A DNA stretch of 64,000 nucleotides from Thermomicrobiales bacterium. Lineage in GTDB: Bacteria > Chloroflexota > Chloroflexia > Thermomicrobiales > UBA6265. Made by a program: the position numbers and the translations under genes. The stretch is taken from positions 24,684-88,683 of the forward strand of contig JAMLHR010000006.1 of NCBI GenBank assembly GCA_023957015.1. The letters are read 5' to 3'. The notes under the pieces were generated by a model, which did not search any database, had not been told where the DNA came from, and saw nothing but the letters and a program-made list of their open reading frames with translations. Below, one piece after another: positions 28,335-40,819 of this stretch (the stretch's first letter is position 1; each line of letters starts with the position of its first letter).

Positions 28335-29780
28335 CTATGGCTGCAGTTCGCCGATTTCCTCGACATCCCAGGTGAGATTGAGCGCACCACCGTTGTAGAA
28401 CACGCCGTCCACGTAGTTCGCGTAGACCTCAGCAATGGTCTCTGGCGCGGCCGTCAGTTGAGTGTAGACCACGGTGCCATCGTCCTGGAAACTGCCATCC
28501 ATGATCACCACGATCGGTTCATCAGCGAGATTCGTCGTGACATAGATGATGCTGGCGGAATCACGTGTCTGGGCGGAATCAATGATGACCGCATCCGCTC
28601 CCACACCGCTCAGATACTCTTCTGTCTGCCAATAATCCAACAACGTTCTGGGAGTGAAGTCCATCGTGTAGTCGACGGTGACAAAGACATAGCCCAATCC
28701 ATCGGTGGTCTGCAGGGTCAAGGAATCCCAACCATCAGGGTCGATCAGAATCGCGCTTTCGTAATCAACCGGGAACTCCCATAAATCCAGGTCCCATTCG
28801 ATGGTGGCACCATGCGTTGGACTCTCCCAGGTGGCATCATCGATCAATCCCAGATCGGCCCAACCACCATCCTCGGGCTCGTCCGTCTGCGTATTAGTGG
28901 TGGTTCGGTCAGTGCTCGTTCCCTTGCTCCCGGAGGTCTCGGAGTCATTGGTCTGGTCTGAGTCGACGACGGTGGTACGGCTGGTACGGGTCGTAGTGCT
29001 CGTCTGCCCGGAGGTCTCATCCGTCTTCACAGTACCGGTTCGACTCGTCCGTGATGTAGTGGTGGTGGTTTCGGTTTGATCGGTGGTCTCATCTTCGTCT
29101 GTCGAGACAGTGCGACTGGTGCGAGATGTCGTTCCGGTCTGGGTGGTAGTCTCCTCGTCCTCTGCTGGCGTCGATTCGGTATCGTCCAGCGGCATACCGA
29201 TCAGTTCCGCGATCGTCGGCAGATCCGGATTCAGGGGAACAGAGAGTCCACCAACGGTGATCAGGTCCTGCGCCAGCTGCATATCCGGTATCAGATCGAT
29301 ATCGATAGAGAACTGCATATAGGCGAAGTCCACATCGCCAAAGACATCGACCTCGTACTCGTAGTACACGTATAGCGGCTCACCATCGATCTCGGCTTCG
29401 CCCAGGAACCAGGCAGTATCGACATCGGACTCGGTATCCAACAGAACCCAGGAATCGTAGAACGCTTCCATATTCTCAAGCGTGATCTCGGTATAGAGCT
29501 CGGCATCTGTTGGACCGTCGATCAGAATGAGTTCGTAGGTGGAGTAGCTCGACCAAATCCAGATGTATTCTTCCTGGAAGGTAGTGTTGACACTAAACTC
29601 GTACTGGTCTGGGACAAACTGGAGAGCACCGCTCTCGCCGATCTCAATGTCATCGCCAGTGATCTGCGAGGTAAACACGGTATCGAGTTCCGAGGGCTGG
29701 GCCGATACCGATACCAATGGAACAAACACCAGCAGGATCGCGGTGAACAGCCCGGCGGCTGTGCGAACCAATTGTTTCAT
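28335..29780 (-). CDS. Secreted two-domain protein with Thr/Ser/Arg linker (paralogue 1, intact)
   Basis: 481 residues from ATG 29780, chosen because AGGGGA precedes it and a signal peptide follows at once (basic MKQLVRT, hydrophobic core, VSAQ cleavage site). N-domain about 30-195: acidic, aromatic, ending TVGGLSVPLNPDL. Linker about 200-330 is Thr-rich with repeated TSRT / RTSRT units and acidic spacers. C-domain about 335-481, containing IVVIMDGSFQDDGTVVYTQL, ends LNLTWDVEEIGEL. No known domain is recognised. Five further copies lie on the same strand to 39.4 kb, and this is the only one without a frameshift. A surface or extracytoplasmic location is inferred. Confidence 0.8.
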   Translation of the reverse strand: MKQLVRTAAGLFTAILLVFVPLVSVSAQPSELDTVFTSQITGDDIEIGESGALQFVPDQYEFSVNTTFQEEYIWIWSSYSTYELILIDGPTDAELYTEITLENMEAFYDSWVLLDTESDVDTAWFLGEAEIDGEPLYVYYEYEVDVFGDVDFAYMQFSIDIDLIPDMQLAQDLITVGGLSVPLNPDLPTIAELIGMPLDDTESTPAEDEETTTQTGTTSRTSRTVSTDEDETTDQTETTTTTSRTSRTGTVKTDETSGQTSTTTRTSRTTVVDSDQTNDSETSGSKGTSTDRTTTNTQTDEPEDGGWADLGLIDDATWESPTHGATIEWDLDLWEFPVDYESAILIDPDGWDSLTLQTTDGLGYVFVTVDYTMDFTPRTLLDYWQTEEYLSGVGADAVIIDSAQTRDSASIIYVTTNLADEPIVVIMDGSFQDDGTVVYTQLTAAPETIAEVYANYVDGVFYNGGALNLTWDVEEIGELQP

Positions 29781-29926
29781 GTGTTCCCCTTCTAGAGTCA
29801 TCAATCGCGTTCGTACCTGAACCACTAACGCCAGAGGCAGGATCGAAGTTCCAACAAACGCACCCTCTCAATTGCCGATCGCGCGCTCCGATGGGCTAAT
29901 CAGGTAGTTCCGCTGAGTACCTCTAC

Positions 29927-31099
29927 CTACGGAACCAAAGCCTCGATATACTCCACATCCCAGGTCAGATCCAGCAGTCCGCCATTGACCCGAACGCCAT
30001 TGGCATAGTTAGCGTAGGCCGTAGCTATCGCCTCCGGGCTGGTGGTGAGCTCGGTGTAGATCATCGTACCGTCGTCCTGGAAACTGACATCTATGATCAC
30101 AACCACTGCTCGGTTTTCGGCGTTAACGGTGGTATAGACCACACTGGCTGAGGTCTCAGACCGGGCGGCATCCAGAATAACGAAATCAGATTCGAGACTG
30201 ACGGGATACTCATCGAGCTGCCACTCAGCAAGCACGGTCTCTGGCGTATCATCACCACTCGTATCAACATAAATGCTGACATAGCCCCGACCGTCGATGG
30301 TCAGTAACGTCAGCACATCCCAACACCTTCCGGGCTCGAGAAGATAGCGAAGTCGTAACTGAACGGGAATCTTTCACAGACTCGCATCCCCTCCCGCGAG
30401 GTGCCAAGGGTTGGACTGGTCAGCCCGGCATCGCCATCGAGACCTAGCTCAAGCCATCTATCCGCTTCATTCGCTACCGGAGTGGCATATTGAAACGGGC
30501 ATACCAACGATATCCGGAAATCGCGTTTTTATCAGGATTCAGTGGCACAGAGAGTCCGCCAACGGTCAACTCTCGTTGAGCCCGCAGCATATCGAAATAA
30601 AAATCAGCCTTGGTAAGGAAACTGCATATACGCCAGGTCGATATCGCCGAATACACCCACCTGATACTCGAAGTACACAGAGTATCAGGTGTCCATCCAT
30701 ATCTGCTTCACCGAGGAACCAGGTGGTATCCACATCGATGGACTGATCAGGAATCTCCAGGAGCTATAGAACGCCTCAAGATTGGGGATGGTGGCTTCCA
30801 TGTGCACTTGCGCATCAGACGGCGTGTCCACCAGGATGAGTTCATGGGATATTGTACGTGGACTCCGCTAAAACCAGATGTACTCCTCCTGAGTAGCAGG
30901 GTCATCGACGGCAAACTCGTACTGGCCGGGTGAAAAACCAGGCCACCCGGGTCTTTCAACACGACGTCGATATCAGCAATCTGCGCAGTAAGACACTCTA
31001 TCTGTACTGGTTGGGCGAGCCGAAGCTGTCACCAGAGAGTAGGAACATCAGCAGCATCGCTGCCAGCGACACGACACCTCTTCGGAGTGGACTGTTCAT
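29927..31099 (-). pseudogene. Decayed paralogue 2 of the secreted two-domain family
   Basis: Starts at ATG 31099 with a signal-peptide-like segment (MNSPLRRG then SLAAMLLMFLLSG). The frame then breaks at least five times. Recognisable pieces in order: AQPVQIECLTAQIADIDVVL; ELTVGGLSVPLNPDKNA, matching paralogue 1; a region near 30450; and an intact C-domain piece (30316-29927) with SFQDDGTMIYTEL and LDLTWDVEYIEAL, almost the same as in paralogue 1. The TSRT linker is missing. This is real decay rather than a single read error. Confidence 0.8.
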
Positions 31100-31214
31100 A
31101 GGTCACCCTTCATTGCCTGAAGACACGGAGATGCTAGTGAGCGAATCACGCTGTCAGGGATGAGGGTTCCAATGACGATGCCGAATGTAACTCCGGCATC
31201 GTCGATAACATTCA

Positions 31215-32331
31215 GAAACTAGCTACGCCACACGGAGGCTGGAATCTATGCAAGGCGAACATGCGATACCTCGTACCCGCTGGTTCATTCAGTTCTACTC
31301 CCAGGGCATCGTCGGCATCAATAACCACGGCGAGTTAGTCGAAGATATCATCCGCGTTAGCGTCCCCGACTCTGGCGGACTTCCATGTATCTGCGAGAAA
31401 GCGATCTCATCGCACCAGGTCTCATAAAGCCCGGCAGCGAACTTTCGGATGCGGGGGCAATCAGCTCCGCGAAACGCTCCGGGTAGAGGAGCCATTCATC
31501 GGCGATCCCATCGATATCGGCAAGCGCCTGGTCGGTTGCGCTCTTTGAGGACGTCGGGTCAGTGAGGATACCTAGTGATTGGGCGAAGATGAGGAACGTC
31601 TCCTGGAACTTTCAACCGGTGAGCACGTACGGTTTCGCGATAGCTATCATCATCGCGAGTGGTTGTCTTGTCCGACGCAGAGCGTGAACTTCGCGATGAG
31701 CGGGTTGTCGTTGTTGTGGTCGTGCTTGAACTCCGTGAGGTTCGGGAGGATCGTGTACTGGTTGTGGCCACTGGTGTAATCGCTGCTACGAGTCCAACGG
31801 AATCACTGTCTTCCAGGAAGAGGAATGGTGGCATCCCATCGACCGTCACTAGCTGGAAGGCGTTGATTACCACTCTTCAAACTCATCTACCGAACTGCGG
31901 AACGAGATGACCCAGATCATAGCGGATACGCTCCCATCTGCAGGCTCACGATACAGCGCCGTCGGTACACCACCGGGTTTCAGCGTGCATCAATGCCAGG
32001 CCCCCATCGTCGAACGCGTCAGTCTGAATCACCTCAGCGTTTGCAATGTCGGCTTGCAGATCGGCGATAGACGATTCCATGAAAGCCTCTGGATCATCAA
32101 TGGTTGGGAAAAACTCGATATACCCTGCGTTGGCATCCCGGATCACCTCAACAGCGGATTCGGCGCCGTTCTCGACGCCGGACTCATCGAACAGTGAATC
32201 CGGAATCACTTATCGATTGTGGAACCGGTGAGTTCGGTCTGATAGGTTGTCTCACCTGCCTGAGCAGCAATGCGGGTTGCAGTCAGTGCGAATGCGGCGG
32301 CGCCAGTGGTTACGAATACTCGACGATTCAT
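31215..32331 (-). pseudogene. Decayed paralogue 3 of the secreted family
   Basis: ATG 32331 (GGAGACC upstream) begins MNRRVFVTTGAAAFALTATR, a twin-arginine-like or Sec-like signal (RR present), then TELTGSTIDK before a stop. In other frames follow an N-domain piece (GYIEFFPTIDDPEAFMES, 32209-31946), a linker piece (STRSSRTSRSSS and RSSRSSRS, 31873-31559) and a C-terminal stretch with ADEWLLYPERFAEL. The 3' limit near 31215 is approximate because no clean stop can be assigned. Confidence 0.65.
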
Positions 32332-32428
32332 CCAGGTCTCCTTACCGATGACTGGTCGTTGACATAGTTGTTTACGTTGTAACGAGATCATACACACTAT
32401 GGTTCCATAATGGAAGCGCCCGAAAAAT

Positions 32429-32462
32429 GGAACACTCCGGGCCAGCTGGCCCGGAGTGTTCC
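32429..32462 (-). terminator. Intrinsic terminator of groESL
   Basis: A perfect 34-base palindrome: GGAACACTCCGGGCCAG (32429-32445) with its complement to 32462. On the minus strand an ATTTTT run follows. It lies 24 bases after the groEL stop. Confidence 0.9.
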
Positions 32463-32485
32463 GTGAACGTGTGATATTCGCTGGA

Positions 32486-34169
<1,684 letters not shown>

Positions 34170-34466
34170 CTAGCCGATAACAGCCAGGATGTCCTTCTCG
34201 GCCAGGATCAGCAGATCCTGATCATCCAGCTTGAACTCGGTGCCAGCGTACTTGGCAAAGAGCACTTCATCGCCAACCTTGACGTCCATCGGGATGCGAT
34301 CACCATCTTCGTCGCGGCAGCCTTCACCGGTGGCCATGATCGTGCCACGCATTGGCTTTTCCTTGGCGGTATCCGGCAGCACGATGCCGCTTGCCGTGAT
34401 CTCTTCGCGACCGGCCGGCTTGATGACTACGCGATCACCCAACGGCTTGAGGTTCATCTCAGACAT
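34170..34466 (-). CDS. groES: Co-chaperonin GroES
   Basis: 98 residues, ATG 34466 with AGGAGGAAA upstream. [17 protein letters not shown], the mobile loop [15 protein letters not shown] and [17 protein letters not shown] are all typical. It caps the GroEL ring. groEL follows 54 bases downstream. Confidence 0.97.
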   Translation of the reverse strand: MSEMNLKPLGDRVVIKPAGREEITASGIVLPDTAKEKPMRGTIMATGEGCRDEDGDRIPMDVKVGDEVLFAKYAGTEFKLDDQDLLILAEKDILAVIG

Positions 34467-34567
34467 TGCGTTTCCTCCTGCAAATCGTCACTTTGACACG
34501 TCTTGTGCCAAGTTACTCAACATTCACTCGTATCAGCACGCATTACATGCTGATCTCGACGTTCAGA

Positions 34568-34616
34568 ATCATAGCACCGCCATTAGCACTCTGCAAGTAC
34601 AGAGTGCTAATGGCGG
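34568..34616 (-). promoter_or_regulatory. groESL promoter overlapped by a CIRCE (HrcA) operator
   Basis: On the minus strand, -35 TTGCAG (34596-34591) and -10 TATGAT (34573-34568) are 17 bases apart. The CIRCE half-sites TTAGCACTC and GAGTGCTAA (34583-34591 and 34602-34610) overlap the -35 and the bases before it. They belong to a longer 16-bp perfect inverted repeat (34577-34592 with 34601-34616). The spacer between CIRCE half-sites is 10 bases instead of the usual 9. HrcA repression of groESL is thus expected. Confidence 0.9.
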
Positions 34617-34623
34617 GTTAAGC

Positions 34624-34654
34624 AGAACGACCCCGGATACACCGGGGCCGTTCT
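34624..34654 (-). terminator. Hairpin downstream of paralogue 4
   Basis: AGAACG and CCCCGG (34624-34636) pair with CCGGGG and CGTTCT (34642-34654), with one A/C mismatch. It separates the secreted paralogue at 34730 from the groESL promoter. Confidence 0.6.
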
Positions 34655-34729
34655 GGAGATTCCTGAAGCTATTCGCCGACCGCGCGTTCCACTTGTCGGG
34701 TGGTCAGAATCTGCGGCAGAGGCTCGCCA

Positions 34730-35946
34730 TCAGAAAACGTCAAATCGTACGGCCGTAGCGACATCAAATGCCTCCGCGATTTCATCAACCGAGGTATCGA
34801 TCTGGGACATGAACAGCGTGCCATCTTCAAGTTCCGTCATCTGATTGACGCGCACGTAATCCGTACCGTTGATGGTGTAGAGAATGACAACACCAACACC
34901 GTTGGTACGCGAGCGCGAGCTCAACACCTCGTACTCGCCGTCATCACTACCGATGAGCACTCCGAGCACGTACTCATCTGACGACCAATAGCCAAGGTAG
35001 TCCGCAGGTGAATGCGCCTGATCGTCAATCACCGCAAGGTACGCGTAAGGCGTGGTCACCCAGCCATCGGCACTGAGCGTGATGCTATCGACCAGATCCT
35101 CCTCGCTGGTATGGTCGAACCATCCATCTCGGGATCGATATGCCGAACAGCTGGGATTCAACTCAGACTCTGCTTGACCAGACACCGGGCCGCCCCTGCT
35201 CGAATCCGTCAGGATGCCCATGCCGTCATCGTCGCCGGTATTCACCTCGGGAGTCGAATCCAGTCCGGAAACGGTCGTCTGACCGTCGCCTATGCGCGCG
35301 TCCTCCCGTGGATTACCACTTAGGCCAGCGTCATCGTCGATGTCATCACCGGCATCGGTATCCGTGGTCGAGCCCGTCAACGCAGCACCATCGACATCCA
35401 CCAGGAACGGGATGCCATCGATCTCGATCTCCTGCTGCGCCGCGAGTTCCTCCGCAAACACGTCCGCATTGGTGATGATCATCTCGAAGAGATCGACCGT
35501 ACCCACCACATCCTCGGTAACCTGCGCGTAGATCAACATGTCCACATCGTCGTAGGTAAAAGCAACGTGAGCGTAGTGAACCAGTGCCCTTGCTGGAACG
35601 ATCAATCACCTCGAACACGACTGCGCCGCTGCTTCGATGTTGTCCAGATAGGCATCAAGCGAATCGTCCGGCGTGTCCTCGTCGTCAAAGAAGCTCACCT
35701 CCGCGATTGAGTCCTCGGATTCGATACTCACGATCTCGCCATCGCCGGTGCGGTAATGGTCCAGCGATGCCTTGGTGATCGCGAAGACCGGTCCGGTAAC
35801 GTTGATCTCAAAATCGGTGAGCACCGAGACGTAGGCTTCGGGCGTGAAGTCCTGAGGCTGAGCGGCCATGCTCCCGACGGGACGATAAGGAGAAGTACCC
35901 CAAAGAGCGTCAACGCGATCCGTGTACTGCCGGTTCGAATGTTCAT
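34730..35946 (-). pseudogene. Secreted family paralogue 4, frameshifted
   Basis: ATG 35946 behind GGGAG begins MNIRTGSTRIALTLFGVLLL, a signal peptide. Frame breaks fall near 35868, 35610 and 35578. Joined, the N-domain reads AAQPQDFTPEAYVSVLTDFE, IAEVSFFDDEDTPDDSLDAY and VHYAHVAFTYDDVDML, then IEIDGIPFLVDVD. An Asp/Gly/Thr linker and a C-domain (SRDGWFDHTSEEDLVDS to the end) follow. IAEVSFFDDEDTP closely matches FAEISFFDDEDSP in paralogue 5. Whether the breaks are real or sequencing errors cannot be told for this copy alone. Confidence 0.7.
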
Positions 35947-35960
35947 AGCTACTCCCATCG

Positions 35961-37059
35961 TTACGGCGCCATCTCGGCGTCCTCAATCAGCGATTCGATA
36001 TCCGTATCCTCGAAGATCGGACGATCATCCATAGAGACGTGTCCGATGATTTCCTGATATTCGCTCATGAACGCATCCGGTGGTGCGGCCAGCGATTCTA
36101 TGCGCCAGATATCCCCATCATGGCGGGACGCCGAGATTACCATCAGCATATCGCCCTCCCTCGACGGCACAAGATAGAGTCCGACCGCGTGTTCGTCACT
36201 CAGCGTTTTCACCTCAATCTCCTCAGCCGGGCGCTCGCCCTCGGGTGTCCGCGACAATCGCGCGAATCACATTTGCCGGAATCGTCTCATCATCCTGGAG
36301 ATAGCCGATAAGGCCGTTGGCTTCCCCGGTTGCGGTGGTGAAGAACACCACATCTAGCACGTCGTTGGAGAGCTCGTTATAGGACCGTACCGGCGAAACA
36401 ATGGTGACATCGCTGTCGCGAACTACGTACGTCTCCACCACCGGAGTGGCCGCGAGTGTTGCTTGCTGAGCTGCGTGCTCGGCGATAATGTCGTCGAGGT
36501 CGATCACCGGTGCCTGCAGGAATGGCACACCATCGATGGTGACATCCTCACGTACCAGTGCGAGCTGCTCGCTGAAATCCGCATTCAGACTGTAGAAATT
36601 CTGCTGAATATCGACATTGCCATCGACATCCTGAGCGACCTCGATATAGAAATAACCTTCGTATCCGGGTAGGCGAAAGTGGGCGAGAGCGTAGTGAATG
36701 TTGCCAACATTGCCCTGCTTCAACACCTCAAATCGGGAAGAAGCTGATTCGAATTCCGATAGCATCACCGCGATGGTTTGCTCCGGAGAGTCCTCATCGT
36801 CAAAGAAGGAGATCTCAGCGAATCCCTTGCTCTCCAGGCTGGAGATGTAGATACGCTCGCCTCGCCCGTGCGGGTACTCCTCGAGATCGGCGTGATCGAG
36901 GACATAGTTCTGGCCGCGAATCTCGATGATCGAGTCGATCAGCTCCGGCCGGATGGTCATTGGCTGCGCGTCCTGGGCAGTAACGACCGAGCTACTACCC
37001 AGACAGAGCATCATTACCAGCAGTAGCTTCACCAGTTGGGTGATCCTGACAGGAGTCAC
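35961..37059 (-). CDS. Secreted family paralogue 5, one frameshift
   Basis: About 365 residues if repaired. GTG 37059 starts TPVRITQLVKLLLVMMLCLG, a signal peptide ending near VVTAQ. The N-domain has FAEISFFDDEDSPEQTIAVM, HYALAHFRLPGYEGYFYIEV and VTIDGVPFL. A short linker without TSRT units follows. The C-domain runs ANGLIGYLQDDETIPANVIR, then one shift near 36245, then GERPAEEIEVKTLSDEHAVG to the stop. It lies 7 bases after paralogue 6 and 14 bases before the start of paralogue 4, so the three probably form one transcript. Confidence 0.7.
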
Positions 37060-37066
37060 TTCGCAC

Positions 37067-39378
37067 CTAGTTCCCGTACTCGTCGATGGCTGACTCAACG
37101 GTCCGTACCCGCATGGCATCCGTTATCGAGATGTCATCCGCGGCAAGACCCCTGCGCATGTCCTGAAGCGCTGCCGGCATACCTACGTCATCTGAAACAA
37201 CCTGCACCCGCACTAACTGCGAACACGAGGCATCAAGACACGTGAACTGCGTGTAGAGCCAACCACTGCTGGTATCGCTGACAATGTGAATGAGCATGCC
37301 ACTGGCATCGTCACTCGTCGTATAGTCCACGAGTTCCGCACCAGCGCCAAAGTATTCCTCCACCGCGGCCGGATCGGCGGCAAGCGCCTCGGCAACGAAT
37401 GCAGGATCACCTGCCTTTCCTTCCATCACGGTGATCAGGACGAGCGCGATGTTGCCATCGTCATCCTCCCAGCGCAGGTTAAGTTGATCCAGGCCGGATG
37501 CAGTGTCGCTATTCGTGGATCCGTTCTGCCCCTCATATAGCATGAAGGCATCGTCCCAGGTGAAGAGCACATCGAACTGAGGTGCCAACCACTCGCTGAC
37601 GGCCGTGGTCGTTTGTCCAATGGAGGTGCCGCGGGTTCCCTTGGTCTCGCTGATATTTGACAGCGCATTATCCGGATCAGTTCCTTGCGTTGTGCGGCCG
37701 GTACGAGAGCTGGTCTCGGTGGCTTCCGGTGTTACATCAGTAGTGCTGCCGCGAGTGGTTCGGCCCGTACGCGTACTCTCCTCGGTGGCCTCTGGAGTCA
37801 CATCGCTGGAACTACCGCGAGTCGTGCGGTTTGAGCGTGAAGAGGTATCTGTTGCTCCCGTGTCGTCGCCGGCATTGGTGGTGGTCTGCGCTGATCCTGC
37901 CGAAGCCAGTTCGATGGCGAGCGCCTCCTCAGCAGCCTGGACATTCCCGAGTTGCAGACTGAAATCTTCCGTCGTCGGACCTTCCCCCCGCAGGAATCCC
38001 ATCCAGGTATCGCCAAGAGCCGTTACTTCCGTCGCCCAGGCGATGTAAGCCGCGTGAACACTCTCGTGGCCGGTGGCGGTGTCAGGAGTTGGCGGTATCG
38101 AGATAGGTCGACCAGGATAGCGCCTCATCGACGGTCGCGCCTGGATATGCGCCTGCTTCTGTACATCCGTCGTCGCACCGCTAAACTGGCCAAGGTTATC
38201 GGTGAAGTTGGTCAGCGAGATGTGATAGGTATCGAGCGCCCCTGAATGGCGGCCAGGTATTGACTGGCATCGGCGGTATCCGTGGAAGTGGAGGACGTCG
38301 TTGTCTGCGCCTCTGTACCAGATGAGTTCATCTCGCGGTCAAGTGCAGTTGCAAAAGAGCCGTAGGCCGCCATCGCGTTCGTGACCGTACCGGAGTATTC
38401 CTCTGCTGTGGCATTCCCACTTACAAAGAACTGCCACGTCACTCCCATCGTCGTCATGGACTCCGCCGTGGCCAGGAATTCGCTATGGAAGCTCTCCATG
38501 CCAGCGGGTGCCGCGATCGCAGCAGCACGATTGTTGGATAGTGCCAGCGCCGCGTGGAGCTTCATCCATGATCGGTCGCGCTTCTTGTGCGGTGATCGTT
38601 TGGTCAGCCAAAGCATTCGTGGTCTCGAGAACCGTCTGTAAGGTGAGTCGTGTAGAACGCGAACTCCAGCCTGGACCTGGGTCAGATACGCGTCCAGCCT
38701 GCTCCATTGGTTTGGGTGGTGAGTGGTCGTTGGTTGCTCGGTGCTCTGTTGGATTTCAGTGACATCAGTCGCGGCGGTACCGCCGGTGACACCGACATTG
38801 GCCAGCACCATCTCACCCATTACGGTTGGATTGACACCCCGCATGAGTCCAACACCATCGATGGTAATGCTGTTCTGCATCAGTTGCATAGCCGCGCCAA
38901 AGACCACCGGCGGCGCGATGAAGATCGCGAACTCGGCGAAGCCGTGGGAGCGTTTGTTCATGAACAGGGAGAACACACCCATCTCGACACCATCGACATT
39001 GGCGATATCGAGCGAGTACGAGACACCATCGTAGTTACCGGCATCAAGGTTCACGATGGCCTGGAACTCGCCGAAAAGACCATCCAGGAAGACATCACGG
39101 GCACCATTGAGATCAATCAGTGCTGGGAGGAATCCCATAGCCAGAATGTCTGCGGATCCCGCGAAGCCAATCATCTCCATGTTCTCATCGACATAGTAGA
39201 GATCGCTGATAGGTTGGTATGGGGAGTTGTAGGTAATCGTGACGCCAGTCAGCTGACTGACAAAGGACTGCTGCTGCGCCGCAGCCGCACCGGGGACGAG
39301 AACTGACCCAGCCAACATCATGACCACGAGCAAGCTCGTCAGGCTCAGCCGCAAACGGTGAAGGGATGATCGATGCAT
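37067..39378 (-). pseudogene. Secreted family paralogue 6, long form with helical repeats, frameshifted
   Basis: Would encode about 770 residues. ATG 39378 (GAGGAGAGG upstream) begins a signal peptide (MHRSSLHRLRLSLTSLLVVM). N-domain: FVSQLTGVTITYNSPYQ to SITIDGVGLM. The middle part is alpha-helical and repeated: ESFHSEFLATAESMTTMGVT resembles ESVHAAYIAWATEVTALGDT about 120 residues later. Linker: two 22-residue Thr/Arg units. C-domain: EWLAPQFDVLFTWDDAF to the stop. Frame breaks lie near 38680, 38560, 38240 and 38130. The long helical insert is absent from the other copies. Confidence 0.65.
37692..37824 (-). repeat. Two 66-bp tandem units encoding Thr/Arg linker repeats
   Basis: The translated units read RTTRGSSSDVTPEATEES and RTTRGSTTDVTPEATETS, followed by a partial RTTQGT. 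They are in-frame tandem copies within the linker of paralogue 6 and a likely place for slippage. Confidence 0.7.
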
Positions 39379-39601
39379 TGTCCTCTCCTCGCTGTCGCAT
39401 TCTCGGGCGAATCTCGTTGCTGATCTTACGATTCCTAACGAGTAGCGCCCCGGTTGTGTTCCTTGCCCACCCCGGCATAGGGGACAGATGGCGTCAGATC
39501 AAGGCATTTTTGAAGCGGTCATAACTATCGTGGTATCAGGGTACAATACCTTCAGTATGAACCTCCATAGTCCTTTTCTTCAGTTAATGATGGTGAGCGC
39601 C

Positions 39602-40795
39602 ATGACCGAACAGATAACCCGGGATCACTTGTTCGCGCGCCGCGTGCGCAACGTTGCCCCCTCCCCCACGCTGGCTGTGAGCCAGCGGGCACGAGAGTTA
39701 AGGGCTGAAGGTATCGATGTCATCGATCTCGGTGGCGGCGATCCGGACTTCATCACACCGGAACATATCCGCGAGGCCGCGGCTGCGGCGATGAATGCGG
39801 GTGATACGCACTACGCTCCCAGCCCGGGTACGCCACAGTTACTGGAGGCGATTGCCAAGAAGCTGCACGAGGACAACGAGATCTCAGTGAATCCGAAGAC
39901 GGATATCATCGTCACTCCGGGCGGAAAGTCGGCCATCTACCAGGCGATCATGACGTTTGTCGAGCCAGGCGTTGATGTCATGCTACTGGAGCCAGCCTGG
40001 GTGAGCTATATGCCGATGGTGGAGATGGCCGGTGGCCGCGTGATCGGCGTACCGCTTGATCCCGACAATCGCTTCGCCATCACCCGCGATCTGCTGGAGC
40101 AGTACGTTACACCAGCGACGCGCGTGATCCTGCTCAACTCGCCGAACAATCCCACCGGTCGCGTGGCAACCATCCAGGAGTTGAACGACATCGCGGACTT
40201 CGCCAAGGCCCATGATCTGATCGTGCTGACGGACGAGATGTACGAGAAGATCATCTTCGAAGACAACGTTCACATCAGCATCGCCACATTGCCGGATATG
40301 CACGACCGTACCCTGACATTCAACGGTCTCTCCAAGGCCTATGCCATGACCGGTTGGCGACTCGGGTATGTTGCCGGACCAACCGACCTGATCAAGAAGA
40401 TCATGATCATGCAGTCTCACTCCGTTACATGCGCAACCTCCTTTGCGATGGCGGGCGCAGTCGCGGCGTATTCCGGTCCGCAGGACATCATTAATGAGAT
40501 GGTCGCTGCCTGGGATCGTCGCCGCATTCTCATCACCGAGGGACTCAACGCGATCAAGGGATTGAATGTCGATCCGATCGAAGGCGCGTTCTACGGCTAT
40601 GTCGATGGCCGCGAGACTGGAATGTCCATTGAGGAGCTCTGCAAGAAGCTCCTGGACGACGCCCATGTAGCGGTTGTACCGGGCACCGCGTTCGGCGATA
40701 GCTGCACTGGTCACTTCCGACTCAGCTTCGCCACCAGCGATCTCCTGCTGGAACACTCGATCCAGCGCATCGGCAATGTCCTCGGCTACAAGTAG
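39602..40795 (+). CDS. PLP-dependent class I aminotransferase (AspC-like)
   Basis: 397 residues from ATG 39602, chosen because the family's usual N-terminal SQRARELRAEGIDVIDLGGG follows at the normal distance; the frame is open further upstream. PLP-binding lysine K245 lies in NGLSKAYAMTGWRLGYVAG. SPNNPTGRV and the substrate Arg in HFRLSFATS are present. The subfamily is class I-alpha/gamma (aspartate, prephenate or aromatic). The exact amino acid is not decided. RidA follows 24 bases later; its role in clearing enamines made by PLP enzymes fits that pairing. Confidence 0.9.
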   Translation: MTEQITRDHLFARRVRNVAPSPTLAVSQRARELRAEGIDVIDLGGGDPDFITPEHIREAAAAAMNAGDTHYAPSPGTPQLLEAIAKKLHEDNEISVNPKTDIIVTPGGKSAIYQAIMTFVEPGVDVMLLEPAWVSYMPMVEMAGGRVIGVPLDPDNRFAITRDLLEQYVTPATRVILLNSPNNPTGRVATIQELNDIADFAKAHDLIVLTDEMYEKIIFEDNVHISIATLPDMHDRTLTFNGLSKAYAMTGWRLGYVAGPTDLIKKIMIMQSHSVTCATSFAMAGAVAAYSGPQDIINEMVAAWDRRRILITEGLNAIKGLNVDPIEGAFYGYVDGRETGMSIEELCKKLLDDAHVAVVPGTAFGDSCTGHFRLSFATSDLLLEHSIQRIGNVLGYK

Positions 40796-40819
40796 CCGCC
40801 AACTATATAGGAAAGACAC

